64,000 bases of DNA from Plantibacter auratus (lineage in GTDB: Bacteria > Actinomycetota > Actinomycetes > Actinomycetales > Microbacteriaceae): assembly GCF_050587365.1 (NCBI RefSeq), contig NZ_JBOBFV010000003.1, positions 124,001-188,000 of the forward strand, in the 5' to 3' direction. Below the pieces are notes generated by a model that saw nothing but the letters and a program-made list of their open reading frames with translations, ran no database searches and had not been told where the DNA came from. Shown here piece after piece: positions 14,682 through 23,380 of this stretch (position 1 is the first letter of the stretch; each line of letters starts with the position of its first letter). The position numbers were made by a program, and so were the translations under genes.

Positions 14682-16391
14682 ATGGTCTTGGGCGAGCTGC
14701 GGAACGTCATGCGGAGCACGAGGGTGAGGATCCTCGTCGCGATCCTGCTCGCGACGACGCTCGCGATGACGCTCGTGGGCGTCTCCACGTACACGCTCGG
14801 CCGGCAGCAGACACTCGCGACCATCGACGCCCGCCTGGAGCACAGCGCCGAGCTCATCGCCTTCATGGTGGTCGGTTCGGGCGACTCCGCCGACGCCCCG
14901 GCGACGAGCGACGCGGCCGTCGACGCGGTGATGCGACGCTGGATCTTCGCCGAGGACGAGACCGCCATCGGGGTGCGCGCCGACGGCTCGACGGTCGCAC
15001 CCAGCGCCCCGTCCGCCTTCCGCCTGGACGACGACCCGCAGCTGCTCGACACCATCACGACCCGGTCGTCCCGCGGCGTCGTCACGGGCGAGGCCACCGG
15101 TGACCGCACCGTGCGGTACGCGATCATCCCGGTGCAGGTCGTCGGCGACCCGAGTGTGGCCCACGTCGTCATCGCCACCGACGTGCACGCCGCACTCGCG
15201 GAGTCCCGAGGCATCCTCGCCGTCGAGATCGTGGTCGCCGTGGTGTGCCTGCTCCTGCTCGGCCTCGTCGGCTGGCAGCTCGCGGGCGGACTGCTCCACC
15301 CCATCCGGCTGCTGCGGGACGCCGCCGCCCGCATCACCGAGTCGGACCTCGACGAACGGATCCCGGTCGTCGGTCGCGACGACGTCTCGGAGCTCACCAC
15401 GACCGTGAACGGCATGCTGGACCGGCTCGACGAGGCCTTCACCAGTCAACGCCAGCTGCTCGACGACGTCGGCCACGAGCTGAAGACGCCGCTGACCATC
15501 GTGCGCGGACACCTCGAGCTCCTCGATCCGTCCGACCCCGCGGAGGTGGCCGCCACCCGGGACCTCGCCCTCGACGAACTCGACCGGATGAGCTCCCTCG
15601 TCGCCGACATCACGGAGCTCTCGACGGCCGGACTCGCGTCGACCCTCGACCGGGAGCCGGTCGACATCGAGGCGTTCACCGCCTCGGTCCACGAGAAGGC
15701 CACGGCGATCTCGCCCGAACACGAGTGGACCCTGGGCGAGCAGGCCGAACTCACCGCGGACGTCGACGCCGGGCGCTTGGCCCAGGCCTGGCTGCAGCTC
15801 GCGGACAACGCCGCGAAGTACTCCCCGGCCGGGTCGACGATCGTGATCTCGAGCCGGTTCGACGAGTCGGACGACCCGGCGCTCGTGCTCTCCGTCTCCG
15901 ACGACGGGCCCGGGGTGCCGGAGGCGCTCCGCGAACGCATCTTCGACCGGTTCACCCGGGTGAGCGGTGGACGGGGTGTCGCAGGCTCCGGCCTCGGCCT
16001 GTCGATCGTGCAGGCGATCGCCGCGGCACACGGTGGGTGGGCCGAGGTCGAGGACACCCGACGGGCCGGCTCCCTCTTCAGCATCCGACTGCCGCTCGCG
16101 GTGGCGGACGACGATGAGGGGTCCGACGCTGACCTCGACCTCGACCCGGACGAGACCGCGGCGATCCCCCGCAGCGCGATGGCCCAGGCGATCGCGCTGC
16201 GAGAGGCGCAAGCTGCTCAGGACGCCGCTGCGGCGCAGACGACCGCGGCGATGCAGGCCGGGCCGACACCCGGCGATGCACGCCCCGCGAACGACGCACC
16301 ACCGCGCTCGCAAGCGCCGTCCCCTGAGGACGACTTCCCGGACCTCGTCGACACCTCGGCTCGGCGGAGTGCGCCGGAGGACCACGCATGA
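14682..16391 (+). CDS. Membrane sensor histidine kinase, 569 aa
   Basis: The layout is helix 1 (about 13-34), an extracellular sensor domain (about 35-176), helix 2 (about 182-205), HAMP (206-260), HisKA with DDVGHELKTPL and the phospho-accepting His at 265, then an ATPase domain with DNAAKYSP, DDGPGVPE and GSGLGLSIVQ. After the ATPase domain there is an unusual ~110-residue tail rich in Asp, Ala, Gln and Pro with no recognised domain. The gene overlaps its OmpR-type regulator by 4 bases. The signal is unknown. A second in-frame ATG at 14709 could also serve, but the -10 spacing favours 14682. Confidence 0.92.
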   Translation: MVLGELRNVMRSTRVRILVAILLATTLAMTLVGVSTYTLGRQQTLATIDARLEHSAELIAFMVVGSGDSADAPATSDAAVDAVMRRWIFAEDETAIGVRADGSTVAPSAPSAFRLDDDPQLLDTITTRSSRGVVTGEATGDRTVRYAIIPVQVVGDPSVAHVVIATDVHAALAESRGILAVEIVVAVVCLLLLGLVGWQLAGGLLHPIRLLRDAAARITESDLDERIPVVGRDDVSELTTTVNGMLDRLDEAFTSQRQLLDDVGHELKTPLTIVRGHLELLDPSDPAEVAATRDLALDELDRMSSLVADITELSTAGLASTLDREPVDIEAFTASVHEKATAISPEHEWTLGEQAELTADVDAGRLAQAWLQLADNAAKYSPAGSTIVISSRFDESDDPALVLSVSDDGPGVPEALRERIFDRFTRVSGGRGVAGSGLGLSIVQAIAAAHGGWAEVEDTRRAGSLFSIRLPLAVADDDEGSDADLDLDPDETAAIPRSAMAQAIALREAQAAQDAAAAQTTAAMQAGPTPGDARPANDAPPRSQAPSPEDDFPDLVDTSARRSAPEDHA

Positions 16392-17068
16392 GCCGGATCC
16401 TGGTCGCCGAGGACGAGACGCGGATCTCCGCGTTCGTGAGCAAGGGCCTGCGTGCCGCCGGACACACGGCGGACGTGACGGTCGACGGCTCGCAGGTCGT
16501 CGAGCTGGCGGAGAGCGGCGACTTCGACCTGCTCGTCCTCGACATCGGACTCCCCGGCGTCGACGGCTTCGAGGTGCTCAGACGGCTCCGCGACGACGGC
16601 AGCGAGCTCCCCGTCATCATCCTGACCGCCCGCGATTCCGCACGAGACCTCGTGGCGGGCCTCGACGGCGGAGCGAACGACTACATGTCGAAGCCCTTCC
16701 GGTTCGAGGAGCTCCTGGCCAGGATCCGCCGACGCCTGGCCGAGCGGGCACCGGCGTCGACCACCGCCGTCCAGGAACGGCTGTCGGTCGGTCATCTGGA
16801 GCTCGAGCTGCGCGAACGGCGCGTCCTCGTCGACGGTGTGCCGGTCGAGCTGTCCACCCGCGAGTTCGCCCTGGCCGAGGAGTTCTTCCGCCACCCGGAC
16901 CAGATCCTCAGCCGGGAGGAACTCCTCAGCCGGGTCTGGGGCTACGACTTCGATCCCGGTTCGAACGTCGTCGACGTCTACGTGCGGTATCTCCGGAACA
17001 AGATCGGCAAGGACGCCATCGCGACGGTCCGCGGAGCCGGCTACCGCCTCAGCACGAGAGCGCAGTAG
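16388..17068 (+). CDS. OmpR/PhoB-family response regulator, 226 aa
   Basis: The receiver domain (1-118) has the acidic pair in VAEDETR, the phosphorylated Asp at 52 in LVLDIGLPGVDG, the conserved Thr of ILTAR and the Lys of SKPFRFEELLAR. A winged-helix DNA-binding domain (about 128-226) follows with the LSTREFALAEEF helix and the VVDVYVRYLRNKIG recognition region. It is coupled by ATGA to the upstream kinase. The 3' end of the gene is the left arm of a long terminator hairpin. Confidence 0.95.
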   Translation: MSRILVAEDETRISAFVSKGLRAAGHTADVTVDGSQVVELAESGDFDLLVLDIGLPGVDGFEVLRRLRDDGSELPVIILTARDSARDLVAGLDGGANDYMSKPFRFEELLARIRRRLAERAPASTTAVQERLSVGHLELELRERRVLVDGVPVELSTREFALAEEFFRHPDQILSREELLSRVWGYDFDPGSNVVDVYVRYLRNKIGKDAIATVRGAGYRLSTRAQ

Positions 17069-17111
17069 CGGTCGTCATCCCGACAGGAAGACGACCGTTA
17101 CCGCGCTCTCG
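17055..17111. terminator. Long bidirectional hairpin between response regulator and proS
   Basis: Two 22-base arms (17055-17076 and 17090-17111) are complementary except for one mismatch and one G-T pair, and enclose a 13-base loop. The left arm includes the last codons and stop of the response-regulator gene; the right arm ends 5 bases before the proS stop. This length of pairing in a 47-base gap between convergent genes fits a strong two-way terminator. Confidence 0.75.
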
Positions 17112-17115
17112 CGGC

Positions 17116-18873
17116 TCAGAGGGCGAGGTCGGCGATCGCGACCCGGTCCTTCGTGCCGGCGGCCCGGTCCCAGAGCTCGACGAAGCCCTCGGTGGCCTCG
17201 CGACCGACCACCACCACGACGGGCACGCCGATCAGCTCGGCGTCGCCGAACTTGACGCCCGGGGACACCTTGCCGGTGCGGTCGTCGTAGAGGACGTCCT
17301 TGCCGCTGGCCTCGAGCGAGGCCACGAGTTCCTCGGCCACCTCGAAGATCGCCGCGTCGCGTCCTGCTGCGACGACGTGCACGTCGAACGGGGCGACGGC
17401 CTTCGGCCAGATGAGACCGCGCTCGTCGTTGTTGCCCTCGGCGATGATCGCGAGGATGCGCGTGATCCCGATGCCGTAGGAGCCCATGGTCACCGTGACG
17501 AGCTTGCCGTTCTCGTCGAGCACCTTCAGTCCGAGCGCCTCGGCGTACTTGCGCCCGAGCTGGAAGACGTGTCCGATCTCCATGCCTCGAGCGAGCTCGA
17601 CCGGTCCGGAGCCGTCGGGCGCGGGGTCGCCCGCGCGGACCTCGGCCGCCTCGACGAAGCCGTCGGCGGTGAAGTCGCGCCCGGCGACGAGGCCGAAGAC
17701 GTGCTGCTGATCGACGTTCGCGCCGGTGATCCACTCGGTGCCGTCGACGACCCGAGGGTCGAGGAAGTACCGGATCTCCGTTGCCGACTCCTCACCGAGG
17801 ACGGGCCCCTGCGGGGACCACGGTCCGATGTAGCCCTTGACGAGCCCGGCGTTCGCGGCGAAGTCCGCTTCGGTCGCGGCCTCCACCTCCGCGGGGCTGA
17901 AGGCCACCTCGACGCGCTTGAGGTCGACGTCGCGGTCGCCCGGCAGGCCGATGACGACCAGCTCGCGTGTGCCGTCGAGGTGCCGCAGTGCCAGCACGAC
18001 GTTCTTGAGGGTGTCGGCGGCCGTCCAGGCCCGTCCGTCGTCGCGCGGGTGCCGCTCGTTGGCGAGGTCAACGAGCGTCGAGATCGTCGGGGTGTTCGGC
18101 GAATCGAAGACCGTCGCGGGTGCCAGACCCTCGATGGGGCGGGCCTCCGGGACCTCGGTGGTGTAGGCCTCGACGTTGGCGGCGTACCCGCCGGCCGAAC
18201 GCACGAAGGTGTCCTCACCGACCGCGGTGGGGTGCAGGAACTCCTCGCTCCGTGAACCGCCCATCGCGCCGGCGTCGGCCTGCACGATCTCGTACTCCAG
18301 GCCGAGCCGCGTGAAGATGCGCTCGTAGGCGTCGCGCTGCGCCTGGTAGCTCGCGTCGAGCCCGGCATCGGACACGTCGAACGAGTAGGCGTCCTTCATG
18401 GTGAACTCACGACCGCGCAGGAGGCCTGCCCGGGGACGGGCCTCGTCGCGGTACTTGTCCTGGATCTGGTAGATCGACAGGGGCAGGTCCTTGTAGGAGG
18501 AGTACAGGTCTTTCACGAGCAGGGTGAAGACCTCCTCATGCGTCGGCGCCAGCAGGTAGTCGGCACCCTTGCGGTCGTGCAGGCGGAAGAGGGCGTCGCC
18601 GTACTCCTCCCACCGGCCGGTGACCTCGTAGGGCTCGCGCGGCAGGAGCGCGGGGAAGTGCACCTCGAACGCGCCGGCGTTCGCCATCTCCTCGCGGACG
18701 ATGGCCTCGATCTTGTTCTTCACCCGCAACCCGAGCGGCAACCAGGCGAAGACACCCGGCGCCTGGCGTCGGATGTACCCCGCCCGCACCAGCAGGCGGT
18801 GACTCGTCACCTCCGCGTCGGAAGGGTCTTCACGGAGCGTACGGAGGAAGTAATTCGAAAGGCGCGTAACCAC
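17116..18873 (-). CDS. proS: Prolyl-tRNA synthetase, 585 aa
   Basis: A class II synthetase of the bacterial type. Motif 2 is seen in YKDLPLSIYQIQDKYRDEARPRAGLLRGREFTMKDAYSF, given here as positions around 125-170, followed by an editing insertion (about 220-390) and motif 3 near GSYGIGITR. The anticodon-binding domain is at the C-terminus. The length is normal for this type. The GTG at 18873 was chosen from the MVTRLSNYFLRTLRE start, with TAGCAT 6 bases upstream. It converges with the two-component pair. Confidence 0.97.
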   Translation of the reverse strand: MVTRLSNYFLRTLREDPSDAEVTSHRLLVRAGYIRRQAPGVFAWLPLGLRVKNKIEAIVREEMANAGAFEVHFPALLPREPYEVTGRWEEYGDALFRLHDRKGADYLLAPTHEEVFTLLVKDLYSSYKDLPLSIYQIQDKYRDEARPRAGLLRGREFTMKDAYSFDVSDAGLDASYQAQRDAYERIFTRLGLEYEIVQADAGAMGGSRSEEFLHPTAVGEDTFVRSAGGYAANVEAYTTEVPEARPIEGLAPATVFDSPNTPTISTLVDLANERHPRDDGRAWTAADTLKNVVLALRHLDGTRELVVIGLPGDRDVDLKRVEVAFSPAEVEAATEADFAANAGLVKGYIGPWSPQGPVLGEESATEIRYFLDPRVVDGTEWITGANVDQQHVFGLVAGRDFTADGFVEAAEVRAGDPAPDGSGPVELARGMEIGHVFQLGRKYAEALGLKVLDENGKLVTVTMGSYGIGITRILAIIAEGNNDERGLIWPKAVAPFDVHVVAAGRDAAIFEVAEELVASLEASGKDVLYDDRTGKVSPGVKFGDAELIGVPVVVVVGREATEGFVELWDRAAGTKDRVAIADLAL

Positions 18874-18879
18874 CTGTCC

Positions 18880-18885
18880 ATGCTA
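18880..18885 (-). promoter_or_regulatory. Predicted -10 box (leaderless) for proS
   Basis: TAGCAT on the minus strand lies 6 bases before the GTG of proS. No Shine-Dalgarno is present at this start, which fits a leaderless message. Confidence 0.45.
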
Positions 18886-18914
18886 GTCCGTCACACGTGG
18901 GCAGCCCGGAACCG

Positions 18915-20009
18915 CTACCAGGGGCGATCGGCGAAGTTCCCGTTGTCGTTGTTCCGACCGCGGTTCTTGGCGTCCTCGGTCGACTTGTCCTGCTGGGCGT
19001 CCTGGCCGGCGTCCTTCAACTTGTCGACCTTCCCGTCGACCTCGCTGTCACCGGTACCGCTCGAGCCGCTCGAGTCGCCGTCGCCCTGTCCCCCGTTCGA
19101 AGGATCCTGCTGGCCCTGCCCGCCGGACCGGTCGCGCTGGTCGGTCGCATCCTGACGTTTGCGGTCGATGCGATCGCCGGTGTCCTGCAGGTTCTCACCG
19201 GGCGTACCCTTCGGATCGATCACGTCGGGCTGCTGCCCGGTTCCGCCCTGGTCGCCCTGGTCACCCTGGTCGCCCTGGTCACCTTGACCGCCCTGGTCGT
19301 CCTGACCTCCTTGACCACCTTGATCACCCTGGTCCTGCGGGTCCTGCGGGTCCTGGGGGTCCTGCGGGTCCTGCGGGTCCTGGGGGTCCTGGGGGTCCTG
19401 GGGGTCCTGCGGGTCCTGAGAGTCTTGCGGGTCCTCGTTCTGATCCTGGGACTCCCCCTCGAAGCAGCCCTCGCCCTCGTCGACGATGCGCTTCGCGGTG
19501 TCGTAGAGGTTGATGGCGCCCTGGAAGAACTGGCCCTTCACGTACTCGTCTGCCTGGGTCTCGTACGCGCGCGCCAGGTTGACCCGGACGATGCAGGCGG
19601 TCTCCTCCGTCGGCGCGAGCTCGAGCGCCTTGCCGAGGTCGTCGGTCCCCTGCACCCAGTCCTGTCCGGCCGCGGCCGCGGTGCCCCGGTCGAACCAGGC
19701 GATCCACGGCTCGACGACGTTCGCCGTGAAGAGGTGGCCCGCGCTCAACTGCGCCCCGGAGTAGTCCTCGGCGCGGTACTCGGCGATCGCCGACTGCGCG
19801 ACGACCGGCAGACTCACGAACTTGACCCCGACGACGAGGGCGACGAGGACCAGCGGAAGGGACCACCAGAACAGCCGACGGCGCAACCGGGCGACCTCGG
19901 CCGGGGCCAGCGGCGGACGCCGCGGTTCCTCGAGTCGTGGCCGTGGCTCCGGGCTGCGCGGCGCATCGTCGGGCCGGTCGGTGCGGGTCCGATCGTCGAA
20001 GAGGGTCAT
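18915..20009 (-). CDS. Membrane protein with TPR-like domain and Gln-Asp-Pro repeats, 364 aa
   Basis: A basic/Pro-rich N-terminus leads into one membrane helix (about 47-67), then a helical region (about 70-190) that resembles the TPR part of Bat-operon proteins. From about residue 190 the chain is low complexity: eleven Xaa-Asp-Xaa triplets (EDP, QDS, then nine QDP), then Gly-Asp-Gln-Gly stretches and a highly charged tail. It is the last gene of the MoxR/von Willebrand A operon and overlaps the preceding gene by 4 bases. The role is unknown; a scaffold outside the membrane is plausible because the tail would follow a single helix. Confidence 0.8.
   Translation of the reverse strand: MTLFDDRTRTDRPDDAPRSPEPRPRLEEPRRPPLAPAEVARLRRRLFWWSLPLVLVALVVGVKFVSLPVVAQSAIAEYRAEDYSGAQLSAGHLFTANVVEPWIAWFDRGTAAAAGQDWVQGTDDLGKALELAPTEETACIVRVNLARAYETQADEYVKGQFFQGAINLYDTAKRIVDEGEGCFEGESQDQNEDPQDSQDPQDPQDPQDPQDPQDPQDPQDPQDPQDQGDQGGQGGQDDQGGQGDQGDQGDQGDQGGTGQQPDVIDPKGTPGENLQDTGDRIDRKRQDATDQRDRSGGQGQQDPSNGGQGDGDSSGSSGTGDSEVDGKVDKLKDAGQDAQQDKSTEDAKNRGRNNDNGNFADRPW
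19248..19435. repeat. In-frame minisatellite encoding GDQ and QDP repeats
   Basis: From about 19331 to 19435, 9-base units of the type GGGTCCTGC/G are repeated eleven times with few changes and encode Gln-Asp-Pro on the minus strand. From about 19248 to 19330, less regular units encode Gly-Asp-Gln. The period is a multiple of three, so copy-number changes would keep the frame. Confidence 0.85.
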
Positions 20010-21046
20010 GCCTGCCCACCCTTCGTCCGTCGGAGCTCGCCCAGCGCGCCGACCAGGCCGGGGAGCTCGGTGAGGAGCAGCACACCGAACCCGAGCGCGA
20101 ACACCCAGTACAGCTCATCGGTGCGCCGGATGTCCACCTCGTCCTCGACGGTGACGCCGCCGACGGCGAGGCCGTCGAGTGCGTCGTCGAGCGACGCACC
20201 CGGTGTCCTGATCTCCGACTCGACGCCGAGCTGCGACGCGATCGTCTCGAGTGCGCCCGGATCCAGCCGGGACACGGCGGGCTCACCGGTCGAGTAGTCC
20301 TGGATGTAGCGGACGCTGCCGTCCTGGTACCCGGAGAACTCGCGCATGGTCCCACCGGCCTCGGTCCCATAGCCGAGCACGCCACCGCCGCCGATGAGCG
20401 GTGCGATGCTCTCGAACGACCCGGGGGCCGCGCCACTCGTCTGCTCGCCGTCACCGAGGTAGAACATGATCCGGTTCCGACCCGGCTCCTGCTCCTCGGC
20501 CTGGGTCAGCAGCGTGGTCATGAACTCCACCGGTGCGTCGATGCTGCTGCCGCGGGAGTAGGTGGTGATCTCCTGCGTCATCGCCTCCGCAGCCGACCGG
20601 AGCGCCGTCGCGTCCGTCGTGAGGGGCATGCGCTGGACGGCCACGGCGTCGAACGTCACGAGGGCGTATCGGGCACCGGCCAGCCGGTCGGCGATACCGG
20701 TGATGTCGGCCTTCGCACCGTCGAGTCGGGTCGGCGGCTTCGGGGCGCCGCTCTCGTCCGTCCCCGACGCGGTCTCGTCCGGCCAGTCCTCGGCAGCCAT
20801 CGAGCTCGTCGTGTCCACGACGAAGTAGACGTCGAGGTCGCCCATCGCGGACGGTGGGCGATGGTTGCCGGGGATGGTCGGTCGGAGGGCGATGATCACG
20901 AGCACGACGACCATGGCCAGTCGGGCGATCCAGTGCCAGGCTCCTGGCCGCCGCACCCCGGCGAGGAACTGCCAGACGGCGAAGGCCGCGAGGACGGTGC
21001 CGAGCACGGCGACGGCCCAGATCGGCAGAACGGGGTTGATGGTCAT
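20006..21046 (-). CDS. von Willebrand factor A domain membrane protein (BatB-like), 346 aa
   Basis: Two N-terminal helices (about 7-29 and 36-56) are followed by a von Willebrand A domain that starts LDVYFVVDTTSSM, where Asp78-Thr-Thr-Ser-Ser is the metal-binding motif, and a C-terminal helix (about 309-330). Such proteins work with MoxR ATPases, in metal insertion or envelope stress in characterised cases. The gene overlaps both neighbours by 4 bases. Which target this system acts on is not known. Confidence 0.88.
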   Translation of the reverse strand: MTINPVLPIWAVAVLGTVLAAFAVWQFLAGVRRPGAWHWIARLAMVVVLVIIALRPTIPGNHRPPSAMGDLDVYFVVDTTSSMAAEDWPDETASGTDESGAPKPPTRLDGAKADITGIADRLAGARYALVTFDAVAVQRMPLTTDATALRSAAEAMTQEITTYSRGSSIDAPVEFMTTLLTQAEEQEPGRNRIMFYLGDGEQTSGAAPGSFESIAPLIGGGGVLGYGTEAGGTMREFSGYQDGSVRYIQDYSTGEPAVSRLDPGALETIASQLGVESEIRTPGASLDDALDGLAVGGVTVEDEVDIRRTDELYWVFALGFGVLLLTELPGLVGALGELRRTKGGQA

Positions 21047-22041
21047 CGGCGCAACCTCCAGGCGAGCAGCATGAGCGCCGCGAGGCCGCCGAACGCCGCC
21101 AGGACGAACACGAACGGCTCGTCGACCTGCACGAGCTGTTTGGCGCCCTTCAGCGTCTTCGTCTGCTCCGCCGTGATCTGCTGGACGATGCCGCCGACCG
21201 CGCCGGGGTCGGCGAGCGCGTAGTAGTCCCCGCCGGTGGACGTCACGACCTCGTCCATCTCCGCGGCGAGGTCGTCGAGGTAGTCCTTGCTGGAGACGTC
21301 GCCGGGGTTGATCCCGTACACCGTCACGTCCTGCGCCTTCGCGTAGGCGCCGGCCTCCTTGAGCGTGAGGATCGGCTCGCCGGCGACGTAGTTGTCGGTC
21401 GCGAGCACGATCGAGCGCGACCGTTCCTCGCCGACCTGGTCGAACCGCATGACGCAGGACCCGAGACCGTCGCCGATGAGGGACGAGCCGTTCCCGAGAT
21501 CGGTGCCGTTCCAGTACTCGTAGTCGCTCTCCGGCGAGGTGAGGTCCTCGACGAGGTGGTCGAGCTGCGCTGCCACGTAGTCGTAGTCGCTCGTCAGCGG
21601 GAAGTACGTGGTCGCGGACGCGTTGAACAGGACGAGCGCGATCCGCTCACCGTCGAACCGCTGCACGAGCTTCTCGAACACCCCGACCAGCGCGGCGTCG
21701 TACTCCGTCATCGACCCGGACACGTCGAGGCAGAGCACGATGTCGCGGTTGCGCAGTTCGGGCTGGAACACCGTCGTGCTCACCACGCGTGACCCGAGGG
21801 CCGTGCCGGCGAGCAGCAGCACCCCGAGCGCGGCGATCGTCGCGATGATGAGGCGCCGGTACCGCGACAGCGCGCGACGGTAACCGGGGAGCGCGGTGAG
21901 CCGTTCGGAGTGCGCGACCCACAGGGGCTCGGCGTTCGCCTTCCGGCGCCGCCCGGTGCGGGCCACGAGGACGACGACGGCGACCACCGCGGCCACGGCG
22001 AGGAGCCAGACGAGCGGCATCCACCAGTAGATCAGCTCCAC
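21043..22041 (-). CDS. von Willebrand factor A domain membrane protein (BatA-like), 332 aa
   Basis: Helices at about 5-27 and 63-82 precede a von Willebrand A domain with a complete metal site DVSGS (106-110), and a final helix lies at about 308-328. The region around 150-175 is rich in Tyr/Asp. The GTG at 22041 lies 10 bases inside the upstream gene and gives a protein that starts with a helix, as in relatives; longer frames upstream are shadows. It overlaps the next vWA gene by 4 bases. Confidence 0.87.
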   Translation of the reverse strand: MELIYWWMPLVWLLAVAAVVAVVVLVARTGRRRKANAEPLWVAHSERLTALPGYRRALSRYRRLIIATIAALGVLLLAGTALGSRVVSTTVFQPELRNRDIVLCLDVSGSMTEYDAALVGVFEKLVQRFDGERIALVLFNASATTYFPLTSDYDYVAAQLDHLVEDLTSPESDYEYWNGTDLGNGSSLIGDGLGSCVMRFDQVGEERSRSIVLATDNYVAGEPILTLKEAGAYAKAQDVTVYGINPGDVSSKDYLDDLAAEMDEVVTSTGGDYYALADPGAVGGIVQQITAEQTKTLKGAKQLVQVDEPFVFVLAAFGGLAALMLLAWRLRR

Positions 22042-22499
22042 GTCGTCACCACCTGGCGGGCGAGCGTGGCGGCCTCGGCGACGCTGCCCGTCTCGGCCTC
22101 GCGGAACTCGACCGGGTAGTAGGCCGACACGGCACGACTGAGTGGCGCGAGTCCGGCGCGATCGAGGTCTGCGAGGGTCATGACCTGGGCGCGGACGCCG
22201 CTGGACTCGTGCGCGTACATCCGGAGGATCGCGCCGAGCCGTTGGTGGGCGCGCCGCGTACTCAGGGCGCCGTCCCCGTGCTCGCGCTCGATCTCGCCGA
22301 TGAGTGCGAGGTAGCGGTCGCGCAGGACGGTCGGCGACGGCTGCGGCGCCGGGCGCGGCGCGCTCCCGCGCGCGCGACGGCGCACGTGGGCGAGCATCCA
22401 GACGTACCACCCGATCACGAGCGCGATGAGCACGAGTCCGAGCACCGGCCAGAGCAGCGTGTACTGGACCGGTGCGTAGTAGCCGTTATCGCCGGGCAT
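22032..22499 (-). CDS. DUF4381-like membrane protein of the MoxR operon, 155 aa
   Basis: One membrane helix (about 16-37) is followed by a basic Pro-rich linker and a helical cytoplasmic domain with LRDRYLALIGEIEREHGDG and a LGAILRMYAHESSG segment. The place between a DUF58 gene and a vWA gene matches small DUF4381-type proteins of Bat operons. It overlaps the DUF58 gene by 14 bases and the next gene by 10. There are no catalytic residues to point to. Confidence 0.75.
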   Translation of the reverse strand: MPGDNGYYAPVQYTLLWPVLGLVLIALVIGWYVWMLAHVRRRARGSAPRPAPQPSPTVLRDRYLALIGEIEREHGDGALSTRRAHQRLGAILRMYAHESSGVRAQVMTLADLDRAGLAPLSRAVSAYYPVEFREAETGSVAEAATLARQVVTTWS

Positions 22500-23376
22500 G
22501 TCGGTGGGCCTCGAGGAGGTGGAAGAGGACGGGGACGACGTCGTCGGCTCCGGTCACGCGCTGACCGCTGATGCCGAGTTCCTCGAGCTGGTCGAGGTGT
22601 CGGGCGGTGGCGCTGGTGACGGCCTCGGTGAACTCACGACGCAGCGCGTCGTCCGACCGGATGAAGGCCGGCAGGGACCGCTCGTCGGCGACGTCGACCA
22701 TCGCCCGACCGGTGTACTCCGCCCGCATGAGGTCGGCGTCGCCGACCGAGATCCAGAGCACCTCGTGCTGGACGTGCAGGCGGCGGAGGATCTCCGACCG
22801 CTTCGGCGTGATCTCCTCGTCGTCCGAGACGATCACGAGCAGACAGCGCTGCTTGACCGACCGTGCCGCGTAGCCGAGCAACTCGTCGAGATCGCTCTGG
22901 GGTGCCGCGAGCGACGCACGCCGGTCGATGTGCTGCAGCAGGCGCTCGAGTGCCGATTCGGTGCCGGCGGGTCGGACGAGTTCCGGTGCGGCGGCGTCGC
23001 CGGCGACGAGACCGACGAGGTCGCCGTGCCGGATCGCGAGGTATCCCAGGATCCCGACCGCGAGGATGGCGACCTCGCGTTTGGTGCTCCCACCCTCGGC
23101 GAGCGCCGCGAGATCACGACCTGTGTCGACGACGAACAGCACCTGGTGTTTCCGCGTGGCGATGTAGCGCTTCACGAGTGGAGCGCCGTGTCTGGCCGTC
23201 GCCTTCCAGTCGATGTCCTTGATCTCGTCGCCCGGGGTGTACTCGCGGAGGTCGTCGAAGTCGAGGCTCCTGCCCTGGAACACCGAACGGTACTCGCCGT
23301 CGAGCATCCCCCGCACGCGGCGGTGGGCGTGGATGAAGAGTTTGGACTTCACCCGGTGGAGCAGCGGGGCTGACAC
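22486..23376 (-). CDS. DUF58 domain protein, 296 aa
   Basis: The signature REYTPGD (44-50) and DWKATAR (56-62) with the following LVKRY is typical of DUF58, which carries a degenerate von Willebrand A fold. The FVVDTGRD strand at about 81-88 corresponds to its metal-site strand. It lies directly after moxR with a 4-base gap, the classical moxR-DUF58-vWA order. There are no membrane helices, so it is probably a cytoplasmic partner of MoxR. Confidence 0.9.
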   Translation of the reverse strand: MSAPLLHRVKSKLFIHAHRRVRGMLDGEYRSVFQGRSLDFDDLREYTPGDEIKDIDWKATARHGAPLVKRYIATRKHQVLFVVDTGRDLAALAEGGSTKREVAILAVGILGYLAIRHGDLVGLVAGDAAAPELVRPAGTESALERLLQHIDRRASLAAPQSDLDELLGYAARSVKQRCLLVIVSDDEEITPKRSEILRRLHVQHEVLWISVGDADLMRAEYTGRAMVDVADERSLPAFIRSDDALRREFTEAVTSATARHLDQLEELGISGQRVTGADDVVPVLFHLLEAHRHARR

Positions 23377-23380
23377 GGGC

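Noticed and set aside
14674..14683. ATTGGCCAAT palindrome as a definite operator
   Set aside because: A 10-bp palindrome is expected by chance at this scale, and it overlaps a start codon; kept only as a remark.
19248..19435. The repetitive block as a possible CRISPR array
   Set aside because: The units are 9 bp with no spacers and lie in a coding frame that gives QDP triplets.
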